From Quillaja saponaria (lineage: Eukaryota > Streptophyta > Magnoliopsida > Fabales > Quillajaceae), in assembly GCA_029379385.1 (NCBI GenBank), contig CM055607.1:5952001-6016000 (forward strand): 64,000 nt of DNA, in the 5' to 3' direction. The position numbers and the translations under genes are program-made. The first letter of the stretch is position 1, and each line of letters begins with the position of its first letter. The notes under the pieces were generated by a model that worked only from the letters and a program-made list of their open reading frames with translations, made no database searches and was not told where the DNA came from. Shown here piece after piece: positions 41,101 through 54,000 of this stretch.

Positions 41101-44100
41101 TTCTTATTATCAAGCTACAAAAAAAGAAAAAAAAAGAAAAACAATAACGAGATTTAAAATCATGTACTCTTATTTTGAATGTATGATAAATTATAACTTA
41201 TTAAACTAAAAATTTAAACTTGTAAATTTTTGCATAATCTATATTCTAACATATCAACCAAAATTACATAATCGTTGTATTCTTCATCTTTTTTCCTAAA
41301 TAAAAGTATTAGTTAAGGAGCCAAAAAGAGGTTGTTTAGCGTTAAAAGAATTTAAGAAACTTGAGTGGTGCAGAGGCAAATGGTATATCCACTTATCTTG
41401 GAATTTCACATGTTGACTCTCTTAAAAAGTTAAGAGGTTTATTCCCTTTTCTCGCACTCCGACTGGAAAAAAAAAAAAAAAAAAAAGAATTTAAGAATCG
41501 TAACTACAAAACCTACAACTCAGGAATGATAAGTGCGTTGAGAATTCTTCCAGATAAATAGTGATAGAATTATATATATAATTTTTTACATAGATGTAAT
41601 TTAATGTAAACTATGTTAATCTAAATCTCTAATGCAAATAAAAGAAAAAAAGATACATTGAACAAAATTACATAATAGTTCTATGATTTTCCTACAAAAT
41701 AAAAGTTTTATAGTGAAGAGTAAATTGTATTTCGTAAGATCCCAAGCAATAACCATCTGTTTTCTCTTGTTTTCATATTTTTAAATAAAAAATAAAATGC
41801 AATACAATGTAAATTTTGTCTAGATATTTTTTAAAACAATAAAATTATTTATGAATTGCCTAGTTTCAAGACTTTGGATATTGTATTGATGACATTCAAA
41901 ATGCATTAAATGTCAAATGGCAAGCTTGATATCAAAGAAATTTGGATGGCAGGTACATGACAGAGCAAGCCAAGCAAGCAAGATGTACTCTGTATTCTTC
42001 ATTTAGACTATGTTTCAAAAGAGATTAAAGTTATATTCAGCGTTGACTACTCCTCCCTTCTGGTCCAAGTCTTCCCTCGCATTTTGTTGAAATTTCCACA
42101 AAATTATAATTCTGGTTTCTTCTGCTGATCAAACAATATGAGTTGTAGAGAATTTTATAGTGGGTGGTTGCACATATAAGTGTCCCACTTGGTTTCATTT
42201 TTGCAATTTAATGGCGATGTTCAATTCATTTAGTACTATTTTCAAACTTGTAACAATCAATCAATCAGTCGAGTGTACATTCACACCTCCAAAAATAAAT
42301 ATATACTAATAATCATATTATTAAAAGTGGTATTCATTATAAATATACAAACTTAGATATTCACGTGTATTCAAAAACATATGATTATAACAACATTATA
42401 ACTTATCATCTTTGTATTTTAAATTGTATAATCCTGACTGATATGAATATATTTATAATATTTTTTTTATTCCTATCATGATATTTTAACGAATTTGTTG
42501 AAAGATGAACGAAGGTACAAAGAAGTTTCAATATAAACACAAGTGTCTATCATTTAAGCCCCCCTGCCTACTATTCTGGTAGACAATTTATATAATCAAT
42601 GTGCGCCTCTATTTGACTACATATAGAAAACTATAAACGTAGAATCTTGTAGGGAAGTGAGATTTTAAAGAGGCTTTATCTAAAAGGTAGAGAAAAATAG
42701 ATAGATATTATATGAAAAGTCAACCTTCACAAAGATGATATACAAAATGGCTTGTAAAAATCAAATTTGGAGAGCTGAAGGTCCTAATCCATGTTCAAAA
42801 GAGAATATGTAAAGTGGAAGTGTGCTAAAAAATTGGAAATGGTGGATGGAATGAACCTTTTCTTTTCTTTTCTTTTTGTGTGGGGTTTTGTTGCACCTTT
42901 TTGACAAGGAAGGAGAAAAATATCAGCAATGTAAAACAATTTAGTACTCATCCGTATGTATTTGTTTTGGTGGCTGCAGGCTTTGGAAATTTGACAAATT
43001 CCACGCACTAAACTGAGATTTGACTATCCGTGTGGCCGACCATGTATGTAGGTGGAAACTTAAAGCTCAAAGGCTTGGAGAGGCAGCAAATTTAATACTC
43101 ATTGACTTATCATTATTGTTAATGGCATTTGGTTTGCACAAATACAATGTTTGAGGTGTCTATCTGTAATCTCTCTGTCACTTCCTGTTTTTATGCTAAT
43201 AACAGATAATGAAGTTGTTAAATGAGTTAGTTTTTTAATATGCTATCAGATTCTTTATGCATTAATAAATTTGTCAATCATTATATATATATATATTTCT
43301 TAGAAATCAATTCCTAAGAAAATATAATAATAGATCACATCATGAGATAACCTCATTCAAAATTTATTAATTTAAATATATCAAAATTGTTAACTAGTCT
43401 AAAAATAAATTGATTTCTCATATAAATATCTTTATTAGATTGCTATATATTTATGTGTGGATCTATTTGAACTCAGTCCAAATTCAATAAATTGTGATAT
43501 TAACCAAAATAAATATGATTTACAAAATTATTAAGTACATAAAAAAAACTAACCCTGGCCTGTTTAACGTACAGAATTCCAAACCGATTCAAACCCAAGG
43601 AATCAACTCTATAATTAATAAGGATGTGACTTGTTGAAATTTGTATCCTTTGATAACTTTTAGTAATAACCATAAAGCTAATTGTCTCTTCCTAATATTC
43701 TCCTCTTACCCCCACCTATATATCTTGTAAAAGGAATTGATTGCAGTTCTTTTTCTCCATACTGTCAGCATGATGTTTGCTATAGTTATATGCTATTATT
43801 AAAGAAAAGAAAAATACACTTCTACCTCCTGTTTTTTTGCCAATTGATTAATGTATGAATGTGCTTTGAAAGCATACCAAAGCTACCTTTCTGTTAGGGT
43901 TTCACATTCAAACAAACCAATTGGCTGCTTAACATTCCAAATTACATGAAAACAGCACAAAAGGCCACAACTTTGCATCATTTCCATAAGTTACTCCACA
44001 TTTCAATTGCTCAATCAAATAAGCATTAATTAAATACTATTGGCAAACAAATTAAGAACCCCAAAATTGAAAAAAAAATATTTGAGAGTTTGTGGAAGGA

Positions 44101-45849
44101 AAAACTTGTCAAAGGTTGTGCAACTTAAAAAATATGATATAACTAGGAAGCTGTAAATTTGGTAGCATTTGGGATTAGTTAATATGGGAAGATAAAAGAC
44201 GAAGACCACAAAGACAAATGTTTAAAAACTTTCAACTGAGTCATTCGTGACAAAGAAGTGAAAATTTCTTAATTTCATTCAATGATTACAATTTTAATTA
44301 ATAGTCTATTATGTTAAATTTTAACCAAGTTGTTTTAAAATATATTTCTTATACGTCATTAGTAGTCTATTATGTTGTATGAAAGATTAAATAAACATGT
44401 AAACATACCAAAGCATTTTATTTTTGAAGCATCTGAAAGTTTCTCCCATTGATTAGATTCAAAGAATGTTGATTAGGAGTGTATGATCAGTAAAATATTT
44501 ATAAACTATATAATTTTGTTTTAAATAAAATAAAATATTTACATTTTCTTTTCTTAGTAGGGAAAAAAATAAATAAATAAAATCACTAGATAGAGACTCT
44601 ATATTTCACTATCACCATAACCATTTTGTTGACTGCAAGCTGGTTAAAAAAATTTAAAACTCTAACACAACTTCTTGAGTACTACTTTTTTAAATTCTTT
44701 TTTTTTGCACCAAAATTTGTTTTATCGTAACAATGAATAGAACGTATATAAGTTATTTTCTTTAAAATTCCATTCACACTTGGTACTTGAGTTTAGTTGA
44801 AATAATTTATGACAATTCAAATGAAGTTTCATACTGATTTCCAATTAACAAAATTGCATTACTATTTTTTTTTTTGGTCCAATGACACTATTATACTTTA
44901 TTAAATATTGGTGAAGTTGCCGGCCTTTAAAGAGTATAATATAAAAATCAGAGTTTGTTATTATATTATAATTAAGAGATAAGTATTGCCATTCCCAATA
45001 TTTAAGTCCTGTTCAGTATCTTCTATGATTTAAAAAAATTAAATTAAATAAATAATATTAAATTTTTTAAATAATTCCATTTGCTATACTTGAATATTCT
45101 AACTTTAATTACTTGCTTAAGATTCCTTTGATAGATATTATTATAATTAATTTACTGGATTCCAAAAGATTCCTTTGATAACTATTCATGAAATTACATG
45201 TGTATATGTAGCACATATTTTTTAAGTTATAGTTATTTATTTATAAAAGACATGAAAATATAGCTAGGTTGCTCATATCACACTTTCATCGAACCAATTA
45301 TTACAGAGGGAACACAATTCTAGTTTGGCTTGACGCTTGAAAAGTAGTTTTTTCAGAAAATTGATTTTGATATATTTATTTTTATATTTGATTAATTATT
45401 TGAAAAGTGATTAATTATTAACTTTTTGGTAAGTATTGTTTGAATTCATTTATCCCTAGATAAACTGTTTACTTTTTATAATATATTTATTAGTTGATAA
45501 TAAAATAAAAATAAGAATTGGACTAACTTACCCCCATCAAAATATAGAGTAACACCAATATATGGGATAAACGTGGGTACAAAAAGTTTTCAGCCAATGG
45601 ATGACACTGAAAGTGACCATAGTTTGAGATTCAAGTTGGGTGTGGTTTGTGACTGTAAGCTGACCTCAGCTAGAAAAATATATACATGTAATTATACATT
45701 TCTATATGATTATATTTATATTATATACAAATTTATTTGATTTTGTTAATATATCTTTTTATAAAAATTAAATTTTTATTATTATTCATTTTTAAATCAA
45801 GTTCTAACTCTTTAATTTTTCCGAAATAATTTTTAAATAATAATAAATT
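38145..45849. other. Gene-poor AT-rich region
   Basis: The ankyrin 3'UTR occupies the first ~300 bp. The remaining ~7.4 kb is AT-rich with no coding region I can support on either strand. It holds simple repeats, (AT)n at about 40481-40501 and 43283-43297, and poly-A/poly-T tracts. It also holds one SINE-like retroposon (41359-41486). No further element with definable ends was found. Confidence 0.45.
41359..41486 (+). mobile_element. SINE-like retroposon with poly(A) tail and target duplication
   Basis: About 107 bp of unique sequence is followed by A21 and flanked by GAATTTAAGAA at 41348-41358 and 41487-41497. The duplication may be longer, because the left copy is also preceded by A residues. 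The body starts near ACTTGAGTGGTGCAGAGG and contains a perfect 7-bp hairpin, CTCTTAA-AAAG-TTAAGAG. The promoter-proximal TGGTGCAGAGG loosely resembles a tRNA A box, but no convincing B box is present, so it may instead be a retroposed copy of another small RNA. Confidence 0.65.
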
Positions 45850-46202
45850 TGATTTTTCCTTATATAAAATTAAAATTATTTTTCTAAATCTTAAACTTTC
45901 ATTCACATTCATGTTATATAATTAATATTATTGGTGTTAATTGATGTTTCCCTATCATATATATCATATCATATGATGTGTTTCGTCGAAATTTCTACAA
46001 TATGATTGAAAAACTCCAGCTCACCATAAATTAATGGAGGTAAATAAATAAGAAGGAGCCTGATTCTCTGAAATTTTGTCATAACAAAGACTTTAAAAAG
46101 TCAATAAAACAAAGTCCCAGAATTCAATCAATAACTCTTTTTTCCACTTCTCTATCTCCTACTTTTCTCTCTCTAACATTCAGACTCTTTCTTCTTCTTT
46201 CT

Positions 46203-46210
46203 ATAAATAC
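46203..46210 (+). promoter_or_regulatory. TATA box of LHT copy A
   Basis: TATAAATA within CTATAAATACTAAGAAG, 117 bp upstream of the start codon. The same CTATAAATACTAAGAAG context is present upstream of copy B (about 50906). Confidence 0.6.
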
Positions 46211-46319
46211 TAAGAAGAAGCAGTTGGATCTTTTCAAAGAGCTAGCACTCAAATTTTCATTTCAGTCTTGTACCCTCTCTGTATTTGCTTTGTTTCCTCT
46301 GCAGCAGCTAGCAATAATT

Positions 46320-49300
46320 ATGGGAACTCAAGCTCCAAATAATGGTGAATATGCTCGCTCTACCAGTGTACGTCTCTCTCTTTCTCTCTATGCTTTACTA
46401 ATTTTGTTCAGCTATAAACTTAGCTAATTTTGCATTCTTCCTCAACTGAAGACTCAGTTTCTAGCTAGCTTCTCTTATATATTGTCTAAAAATTTATTAG
46501 TTTTTAGGGTCGATGATCTGAAATTTATCAGATGGTCAAATAAAAATAATAATAAATTTATTTTTAAATTTAGTTTTCTTCAATAGAATTGAATGGTTAG
46601 GAATTTGCCACTTCTTCAAGTAAAGTAATTTATATGGTTGCATACTTTTGAGTAAGATGAAGAAATTACGTTGTACAATTTACCATGTAGCCATTTTATC
46701 ACGGCACCTCATTTATTTTCCAAGTTAGTTCTGAATTGAAAAAAAAACTAATTTAGTCAACTAAGCTATAAGAGAAACCCGTGGGACACTAGTTTGTGCC
46801 AACAAAAGTTGACTATAATAAATAACACTAATTTTGAGGTTCGGCTGGTCTAGAATTTTTTATAATTGTAGTCAGTTCATACCATTTTTTTTTTTTCAAA
46901 TTTTAACTGTCCAAAACATTTAATTTTAAATTTTTATTATTTGATTTAATTAATAATCGAAATCATAATTGTGAACCATATATAATAAGGATGGTCCCTA
47001 TGCTACGTATTACTTGCTATGATATTTATTGTAAAATTAATGTCCTCTTTTTTTGCTACAAAATATTTTACTAATATATTCTCTCTTTGATTTTTATTTT
47101 CTAACGATATATATAAAATTTTATAACGAGAATAAGTGAGTACTGTTTAAAGCTTACTTTCTCTTAAAAATGTTTAATATTAGGACATAAAATTAGAATT
47201 ATGATACTATACACATTTACCTTTATTAATAAAAATTAAGATGGAATTTATATTTATTTATTGTATCTTTGTGAAAGTATTTTTTTGTCAAATTATCAGT
47301 ATGTGTTAATAATAGTAAAGAATTGCTTTTTTCTTGTTATCTCACCCACAATGAGGATTGAGGCTCATACCATAAGCAATATCAATCACAAAAAATCAAG
47401 GTGTTAAAGTTAGGCGTATGGGTCCTCACGTCAGAAAGTATACATTGGACGCTTTATATGATGACAATAAAGAAAGAGTCTTTTGGACCTCCAAAAACTT
47501 TGGGCATTTCAGTTGCCCATAATTCATTTGACTTATATGGATTTCCATAAACAAATGCCTCCACTAGGTCACAAAAATTACAACTAGCATACCAAGCCAG
47601 ACCACCAAAAGTGAGCTTTATGACTCTGCATGTTTATTTTTTCTCTGTGTTTCTGAATCTCTGCAAGAACACAATCGTGAAATTTAACATCTTTATTTTG
47701 TGATTGGCATTGAAGTTTTTGTTTTTGTTTTTGCGTTAATCACACAGATTGATGAAAAACTACAAAGGCAAAAGGCAATTGATGATTGGCTTCCAATTAC
47801 TTCTTCAAGGAATGCAAAATGGTGGTACTCAGCTTTCCACAATGTCACTGCTATGGTGGGAGCTGGTGTCCTCAGTCTCCCTTTTGCCATGTCAGAGCTA
47901 GGATGGTATGCTTTAACTTAAATTGGAAAAAGAATTTTGTTTATTAGTTTGTTGTTGCAAACAATTTTTTGTTTGGAATTTTCCATCTTTATATGCCCAT
48001 CAATTGCTTCCAAGATTTACAAACAGAAAAATAAGTTTCAGTTGTAAGACAATGCAAACATCAAAGCCTAACAATTTCTACAGGAACTTGTACCTATAGC
48101 CATAGGCACTTATTGAGAAACACAATGTTAATGTTGCTACAGGGGTCCTGGTGTAGCTATACTAGTTCTCTCATGGGTCATCACTCTGTACACTCTGTGG
48201 CAAATGGTTGAGATGCATGAAATGGTTCCTGGAAGACGTTTTGACAGATACCATGAACTAGGTCAGTATGCCTTTGGAGAAAAGCTTGGCCTCTACATTG
48301 TTGTGCCTCAACAACTTATTGTTGAAATCGGAGTGAACATAGTCTACATGGTCACTGGAGGAAAATCATTGCAGAAGTTCCATGATACCGTGTGTCCAAG
48401 CTGCAAAAATATCAAACTGACATTTTTCATTATGATCTTCGCCTCTGTTCATTTTGTACTCTCCCATCTACCAAACTTCAACTCCATTGCTGGTGTATCA
48501 CTGGCTGCTGCTGTCATGTCCTTAAGGTACAAGGCTGACTTTTACATACCATTTGCCATTCTATATCAGAGTTTTAGTTAGATGGAAAGTAGTAGTATAA
48601 TCAAAATTTCAATAAGCTAACTTATTATTTCCTTGTAGTTACTCTACTATTGCTTGGGCAGCGTCAGTAGAAAAGGGTGTTCAACCAGATGTGGATTATA
48701 GCTACGTAGCCAAGTCTACAGCTGGAAAAGTCTTTAACTTCTTTAGTGCCCTGGGAGACGTGGCTTTTGCGTATGCCGGACACAATGTTGTACTGGAAAT
48801 CCAAGCAACAATCCCATCTACACCAGAAAAACCGTCCAAAGGGCCAATGTGGAGAGGAGTTGTTGTTGCTTATATAGTTGTGGCTTTGTGTTACTTCCCA
48901 GTTGCTCTTATTGGGTATTGGATGTTTGGCAATTCTGTTAAAGACAACATCCTCATCTCATTAAACAAACCATCATGGCTAATTGCAACAGCTAACTTGT
49001 TTGTTGTCATCCATGTCATTGGAAGCTATCAGGTAAATTATTGAGTATCTGATTATTCTTTTATGTATTTCTTGAAAAAAATATGCCTAATACTTGACAA
49101 CTTTAAGGCAATAAAAACTAATTAACGTGATACTATCTGGATTTCTGCAGATTTATGCAATGCCAGTGTTTGACATGATTGAAACTGTGTTGGTAAAGAA
49201 ATTGAATTTCAAACCCACCACAACGCTTCGTTTTATTACACGCAATATCTATGTGGGTGAGTAAACCATTTTTTCCTCCACCTAAGCATACATCTTTCTC

Positions 49301-49829
49301 CTATAGGTTGTGATGTTACTTTTGACTGGGATTTGATAGAATTTGTAAATTCACATTTTATTTTTTCATGACAGCATTTACTATGTTCATAGCCATTACC
49401 TTCCCATTCTTTGGTGGTTTGCTATCGTTTTTTGGAGGATTTGCTTTCGCTCCAACTACCTACTTCGTAAGCCACATCTTGTGCTCTCTCACATAACATT
49501 ATCAAATATCCATAGGCTAACCAGTTTGCAGAACTGTCAGTTTCTGACTTCTGAAATTTTTTTCAGCTCCCCTGCGTCATGTGGCTTGCAATTTACAAAC
49601 CAAAGAGATTTGGTTTATCTTGGTGGACTAACTGGGTATGTTGAATTTGCCTTCTTTTAGATAATAATCCTCCTTTTCTTCGGTAATTAATTTGGATTAA
49701 AGCTAAACTTATCTTTCTTCTTAATTTCAGATCTGTATTGTATTTGGCCTTTGCTTAATGATCTTATCACCTATTGGAGGTTTGAGGACAATCATAATTC
49801 AAGCCAAGACCTACAAGTTTTACTCGTAA
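46320..49829 (+). CDS. LHT1: Lysine histidine transporter, copy A (amino acid/auxin permease family)
   Basis: A plasma-membrane proton-coupled importer of neutral and acidic amino acids, plus Lys and His, used in root uptake and mesophyll supply. Eight exons: 46320-46367, 47748-47905, 48143-48526, 48639-49032, 49151-49256, 49375-49466, 49567-49635, 49731-49829. Phases close to 449 aa (AtLHT1 446). Family blocks are present: [90 protein letters not shown] and the terminal YKFYS. The repeated hydrophobic stretches fit 9-11 membrane helices. SLPFAM departs from the usual GLPYAM. It is the most complete copy in the array, with intron 1 of 1380 bp. Confidence 0.96.
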
Positions 49830-51033
49830 ATTATCTCCCACATGAACAGGCAATAGGATGCTGCAGTATGAAAGTAAGAGAAATGTATGAAGCTGATCAC
49901 CATGATCTCAGTATTGGGATAGACTAAGTGGTCCACCAAAGTTCGTTCTTATTTGCATACCTGTGGCAAAGGAATTACACGCCATGGAATCAACTCAAAG
50001 GGAAATTCTTGTATACATTGTTTTCTCTGTAATCTTTCTTTTTATGCATATATAAATTTGAAGTGGGTAGAATAGAAGTGTTACATGTTGTTCCCAAGGC
50101 ATTTTCATAAAAAGAGCCTCAAGTACATCAAAAAAACACAGTTTGTTCTGGTAAAAGTTAATGAAAAGTCAGTCTCCCTGACTTGCTATCCTACAGTTAT
50201 TTCTTTTCCTCTTCTGTTTTTTTTTTTCCCTTTGGCTTGTAAATTTCTTTTTTTTCTTTGATAACTGCAATGTGGCTCTGAAGTTCTATGATGCTTATGA
50301 GTTATGAATAGGAAATCTCTTTTAGGCTTATCAGCCAACAACAACAACAATCAAAAGTTATTAGATCAACTGTATGAATCCTTATAAAATTAGTTGGTAT
50401 CCGCATCATGACTAGGTTCATATTTAACAGCTCGTATTACTACCAGATCACTGTAACACTAGAATGAAAGCTAGGATCCAAGGCATATAGCACAAAGTTT
50501 TTGGTAGAATAATATAAAAGAAACCAGAAGAAGTTGCTTATAAAAATATAAAGTTATTTTTTTTATCTATACTAATAATAATCAAATTTTAAAAAATTTA
50601 ATACAATATTAAACCTTTTCAATTTTAATTTCACATTCATATTATATTATTATTATTGGTGTTATTTGATGTTTCCCTTTCATATCATAAGATGTGTTTC
50701 GTTGAAATTTCTGCAACGTGACTGAAAGACTCCAGCACACCATAACTTACAATAAAAAGAAATAAGAAGTGGGCCTGATGGCTGATTCTCTAAAATTTTG
50801 TCATTACAAACACTAAGAAAAGTCAATAAAACACAGTCACAGAATTCAATGAATAACTCTCTCTCTCCTACTTCTCTGTCTTAACATTCAAACTCTTCTT
50901 CTCACTATAAATACTAAGAAGCAGCAATTGGATACTTTTAAACAGATAGCACTCAAATTTTCATTACAGTCTCTAGTATTCCCTCTGTATTTGCCTGCTA
51001 TCTTTTATTCCTCTGCAGCAGCTACCAATAATT

Positions 51034-54000
51034 ATGGAAACTCAAGCCCCAAATAATGGTGAATTTGCTCGCTCTACCAGTGTACGTCTCTCTCTCTCTC
51101 TCTCTCTCTGCTTTGTTAATTTTGTTCAGCATTTAATCATTCCTATTAACTTTGCTAATATTTGCATTCCTCCTGTTTGGCTCAAGTGAAAACGCTTCTT
51201 TAAAATTAATTTTTTTAGGTGGATCCCCATTTATCTGGTATTTAAATAAAATAATAATTATTATATTTTTAATTTTGTTTTCTCCAATAGAATTGAATGG
51301 TTAGGAATTTGCCGCTTCTTTCAAGTAAAGTAATTCACATGGTATTATCCTTTTGATTAAGATGAAGAAATTACGGATGAGAATCACCTATTGTCCCACA
51401 ACATTGTCCCTTTTCCTGTCCCTCAAATGAAGTATTGCCATGTGTCCAATTCATAACTCACACGTGATCAGATTTCCATTTATTTTCAAGCCAAACCACC
51501 CTTTTAGATCTTATCTTCAATTGAGAGGGTTCTGAATTTTCAAATACTTGTTAATTACATGTAATTTGATATTGATTTGAGTTTGCGTTCGTTCTCATGT
51601 TTAAGTTCTGAAGAATGAACCAATTTTCTTGTACTGATTTGCCTGCGTTTCTTTAAGTAGTACTAATTAAACTCTTCTCTTGTTGAAATAGAAAAATCTG
51701 GGAAATAGTTTGATAAAGTACAAAACTATTGTCGATGACGATCACAATTTATGAGTATATGATAAGACGCGGATAAGATTGTTGATTTGAAATTGATGAA
51801 CTCGACCAATCAGAGAGCCATTAGTCGAGATCGAGAAAGAGAAAGCTCCTTATCCACGTAAAATTGGTTTTCTACTCGACTTTTCTGTGGCTGGTATATT
51901 GACTGACTGCTGGTGGTGGTGGTGGTGGTGGTGGTGGTGGTAGTGGTGGTGGAGGAGGGTGTACGGCGGTGGCTTATAATTTGTGCTATATTGGCTTTGG
52001 AAGGGAAGGCAGTGTTTGGAACAATATTAAATCATAATGGGGTACACGTGATTCAAATTACGAAAGACACGTGGCAACATTTTAAATTATGAGACAGAAT
52101 TTGGGAACGGAGGATTGTAAACTTGTCCTAATAGAATAATAATGAAGCCATTTTATTACGCCACCTTGTTTAGTTTGAAAAAAGTGCTTGTTTAGTCAAC
52201 TAAGCCATAAGAGAAACACATGGGACACTACTGTTGTGTTGACATAACGTGCCCGACTAAAATACACAAATAAAATAACACTAATTAGGTCGGCAGGTCT
52301 AGAATATTTAATTTTAATTTTTTATTATTTTATTTAATTAATTATCTAAATCCTAATTGTGAACCATATATATAATAAGGTTTGTCCCTATGCTACGTAT
52401 TACTTGTTCTGATATTTTAGTGTAAAATTAATGTATTCTCTTTTTGCTACAAAATATTTTACTAATAGATTCTTTATTATATGACAGCTAAACAAACTAT
52501 ATTTCCCTCTTTGATTTTTTATTTTCTAAAGACATATATGAAATTTTATATTTTCTATAATATAACGGGAAGAAATGAGTACCGTTTAAAGCTTATTTTC
52601 TATTAAAGATGTTTAATATTAAAAAAAAAATAGAATAATGATACTATATGCATTTACCTTTATTAAAAAAAAAAATTAAGATAGAATTTATAATTTTTAT
52701 TGTATCTTTGTGAAAGTATTTTTTTTGTCAAATTATCAGTATGTGTTAATAATAGTAAAGAATTGCTTTTTCCTTGTTATCTCACCCACCATGGGGATTG
52801 AGGCTCATACCATAAGCAATATCAATCACACAACAAAATCAAGATGTTAAAGTTAGGCGTATGGGTCCTCATGTCAGAAAGTATACATTGGACGCTTTAT
52901 ATGATGACAATAAAGAAAAAGTCTTTTGGACCTCCAAAAGCTTTGGGGATTTCAGTTGCCTATAATTCATTTGGATTATATGGATTTCCATGAACAAATG
53001 CATCCACTAAGTCACAAAAATTGCAACTAGCACACCAGACCAGACCACCAAAGCCAATAGTGTGCTTAGTGACTCTGCATTTTTATTTTTTCTTTATGTT
53101 TCTGAATCTCTGCAAGAACACAATTGTGAAATTTGACATCTTTATTTTTGTGATTGGCATTAAAGTTTTTTTTTTTTTTTTGGGTTATTCACCCAGATTG
53201 ATGAAAAATTAGAAAGGCAAAAAGAAATTGATGATTGGCTTCCAATTACTTCTTCAAGGAATGCAAAATGGTGGTACTCAGCTTTCCACAATGTCACTGC
53301 CATGGTTGGAGCTGGTGTACTCGGTCTCCCTTATGCCATGTCAGAGCTAGGATGGTATGCTTCAACTTAAATTGGAAAATGAATTTTGTTTGTTAGTTTG
53401 TTGTTGCAAACAATCTTTTGGTTAGAATTTTCCATCTTTTTATGCACACCAACTGCTTCCAAGATTTACAAACAGAAAAATAAGTTTCAGTTGGAAGACA
53501 ATGCAAACATCAAAACTAACAATTTCTATAGGAACATGTACCTATTGCCATAGGCACTTATTGAGAAACACAGTGTTAATGTTGCTACAGGGGTCCTGGT
53601 GTAGCTATACTAGTTCTCTCATGGGTCATCACTCTGTACACTCTGTGGCAAATGGTTGAGATGCATGAAATGGTTCCTGGAAGACGTTTTGACAGATACC
53701 ATGAACTGGGTCAGTATGCCTTTGGAGAAAAGCTTGGCCTCTACATTGTTGTGCCTCAACAACTTATAGTTGAAATCGGTGTGAACATAGTCTACATGGT
53801 CACTGGAGGAAAATCATTGCAGAAGTTCCATGATACCGTGTGTCCAAGCTGCAAAAATATCAAATTGACATATTTCATTATGATCTTCGCCTCTGTTCAT
53901 TTTGTACTCTCCCATCTACCAAACTTCAACTCCATTGCTGGTGTATCACTGGCTGCTGCTGTCATGTCCTTAAGGTACAAGACACTGTCTTTTACATTCC

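Larger units (their letters stand above)
45850..50540 (+). repeat. LHT tandem duplication unit A
   Basis: This unit matches 50545-55772 plus 62269-62560 over promoter, all exons, introns and 3' flank. Shared anchors are ATTGGTGTTA-TTGATGTTTCCC upstream (45930; 50660), TCTATAAATACTAAGAAG-AGC-like leaders, intron-1 blocks such as GTATACATTGGACGCTTTATATG, and the 3' flank CTGTATGAATCCTTATAAAATTA (50371; 62324). The period is about 4.7 kb without the later insertions. Confidence 0.8.
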
